Shown here: positions 21,660 through 22,627 of the stretch, one piece after another
Numbering within the stretch: position 1 is the stretch's first letter
Layout of the letters: each line of letters begins with the position of its first letter
Virus record (IMG/VR): IMGVR_UViG_3300013233_000650
Coordinates: 1-22,627 of that record
From: a virus
Direction: 5' to 3' (one strand)
DNA length: 22,627 nucleotides
The notes under the pieces: model-generated
Told to the model about the DNA's origin: nothing
What the model saw: only the letters and a program-made list of their open reading frames with translations
Database searches by the model: none
Made by a program: the position numbers and the translations under genes

Positions 21660-22627
21660 ATGGCAACATTAGTAAGCGCAGGAGTAAGTGTAACAGTCAC
21701 AGATGAATCATTTTTCATCCCGGCATCAGCCCCAACAGTACCACTTATCTTTATCGCAACAGCGGATCAAAAGACTCAACCCGATTTTATATCAGATGCT
21801 GAAGGAACTTTTGAATATGACACAGTTCGTACAATTACGTCTATTGGACAAAGCATCAACACATTTGGTATTCCAAAATTCATGGAAGACGCAGGTACAG
21901 GACAACAATACCACGGTGATGCAAGAAACGAATATGGACTATTCGCACTTAATCAATTTTTAGGTTTGGGCTCACGTGCATACGTTGTTCGTGCTAATGT
22001 AAACTTAAATGATGATTTTGATGACTTACAGACTTATTGGGACACATCTGTGTTGGAATCCAAAGTCGTATTAGAGAATTTGATTAATCAGTTCATCAAT
22101 GAATATAATGCAGCAAACAATTTCATTCCATCCAGCGTTGGATACAAAGAAACAGTTTCTGATACTGATCTTATTTCGTTAATTGAAGAATCATCACCTT
22201 GGTTGCATCCATTATTAGGACAATACAATTTCAAAAAAGTTCATGACGACTTTATTAATGATCAATCTATTGCTCCATTAGGTGTATATGCAAATGGGTT
22301 TAGTCAACCATCAACAGGAACATATGAAGGTGCTACATATATTGCAGCCAACCTAGCTATTTTCCCAACGTACCCAGGTGGCGGAACAGTTGCAGGTGAG
22401 TTCACAGCACAAGAAGGTGGAGATTTCTTCGTAGCAGTTGCGGATGATTTCAAATTCACTCAAGAATTCTTTAATAAAACTTCTTTAGGCGCAAACGACG
22501 CTGCTCGTAGAACAGCTATACGTGAAGCACTAGAAGCGCAAATTGGAGCAGGTTCAGAAGCTGGACGTGCAGTTCGATCAGAAGCATTCGATTACAACTT
22601 AATTTTATGCCCAGGATATCCTGAAGT
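21660..22627 (+). CDS. 18: Tail sheath protein (gp18-like), N-terminal part, cut by window end
   Basis: Forms the contractile sheath around the tail tube. The first 322 codons are present and the frame is still open at the edge (T4 gp18: 659 aa). The start MATLVSAGVSVTVTDES matches the typical sheath N-terminus (T4: MTLLSPGIELKETTV). The segment VRTITSIGQSINTFGIPKF corresponds to the T4 stretch VNTFGQPTA, and YGLFALNQFLGLGSRAYVVRANVN to T4 AMNFLQYGNDLRVVRAVD. IFPTYPGGG matches the T4 LPIYPGGG. AGGAG lies 8 bases before the ATG. In T4 genes 16 and 17 (terminase) lie between 15 and 18; here that place holds an endonuclease, so the terminase genes must be elsewhere or outside the window. Confidence 0.92.
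   Translation, partial: MATLVSAGVSVTVTDESFFIPASAPTVPLIFIATADQKTQPDFISDAEGTFEYDTVRTITSIGQSINTFGIPKFMEDAGTGQQYHGDARNEYGLFALNQFLGLGSRAYVVRANVNLNDDFDDLQTYWDTSVLESKVVLENLINQFINEYNAANNFIPSSVGYKETVSDTDLISLIEESSPWLHPLLGQYNFKKVHDDFINDQSIAPLGVYANGFSQPSTGTYEGATYIAANLAIFPTYPGGGTVAGEFTAQEGGDFFVAVADDFKFTQEFFNKTSLGANDAARRTAIREALEAQIGAGSEAGRAVRSEAFDYNLILCPGYPE

Overview
This AT-rich window is a late structural-gene block of a tailed double-stranded DNA phage with a contractile tail, distantly related to T4 (T4-like myovirus). The basis is a recognisable T4-type series: portal (gp20-like), prohead core proteins, prohead protease (gp21-like), scaffold (gp22-like), major capsid protein (gp23-like), neck proteins (gp13- and gp14-like), tail terminator (gp15-like) and the start of the tail sheath (gp18-like). 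Several of these genes are preceded by TATAAATA or CATAAATA, which resembles the T4 late promoter box. The host cannot be read from the sequence; T4-like phages of Gram-negative bacteria are the natural comparison.

Layout. 1-90: possible C-terminal end of an upstream gene. 107-4507: portal gene interrupted in frame by two large inteins, each with an HNH endonuclease domain, separated by only 23 extein residues. 4556-5124: two small prohead core proteins that look like paralogues, then a hairpin terminator. 5178-6896 (minus strand): free-standing homing-type endonuclease. 7011-10387: protease, scaffold and major capsid protein, with hairpin terminators after the protease and the capsid genes. 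10712-12748 (plus strand): a second, chimeric endonuclease. 12751-13554 (minus strand): a conserved-looking protein of unknown function. 13712-14041: small unknown protein. 14107-19689: neck and tail-completion module: a very long fusion of an appendage-like repeat region with a gp13-like domain, a gp14-like protein with a discoidin-like insert, and gp15. 19686-21542 (minus strand): third endonuclease, overlapping the gp15 stop. 21660-22627: tail sheath, cut by the window end.

How it fits together. The plus-strand structural genes build the prohead (core, scaffold, portal, capsid, maturation protease), the neck that closes the filled head, and the tail sheath. Five selfish-type elements sit among them: two inteins inside the portal and three free-standing endonucleases at gene boundaries. 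The three free-standing enzymes share a C-terminal domain that reads like a GNAT fold and resembles the phage Mu Mom type, joined to a Vsr/EDxHD-like nuclease domain. This is the most unusual recurring architecture in the window. Upstream of all three endonucleases, and of the unknown minus-strand gene, are sigma70-type promoter sequences, whereas most structural genes have late boxes. This suggests the invaders are expressed before the genes they interrupt.

All family assignments come from reading motifs by eye; no database search was run.
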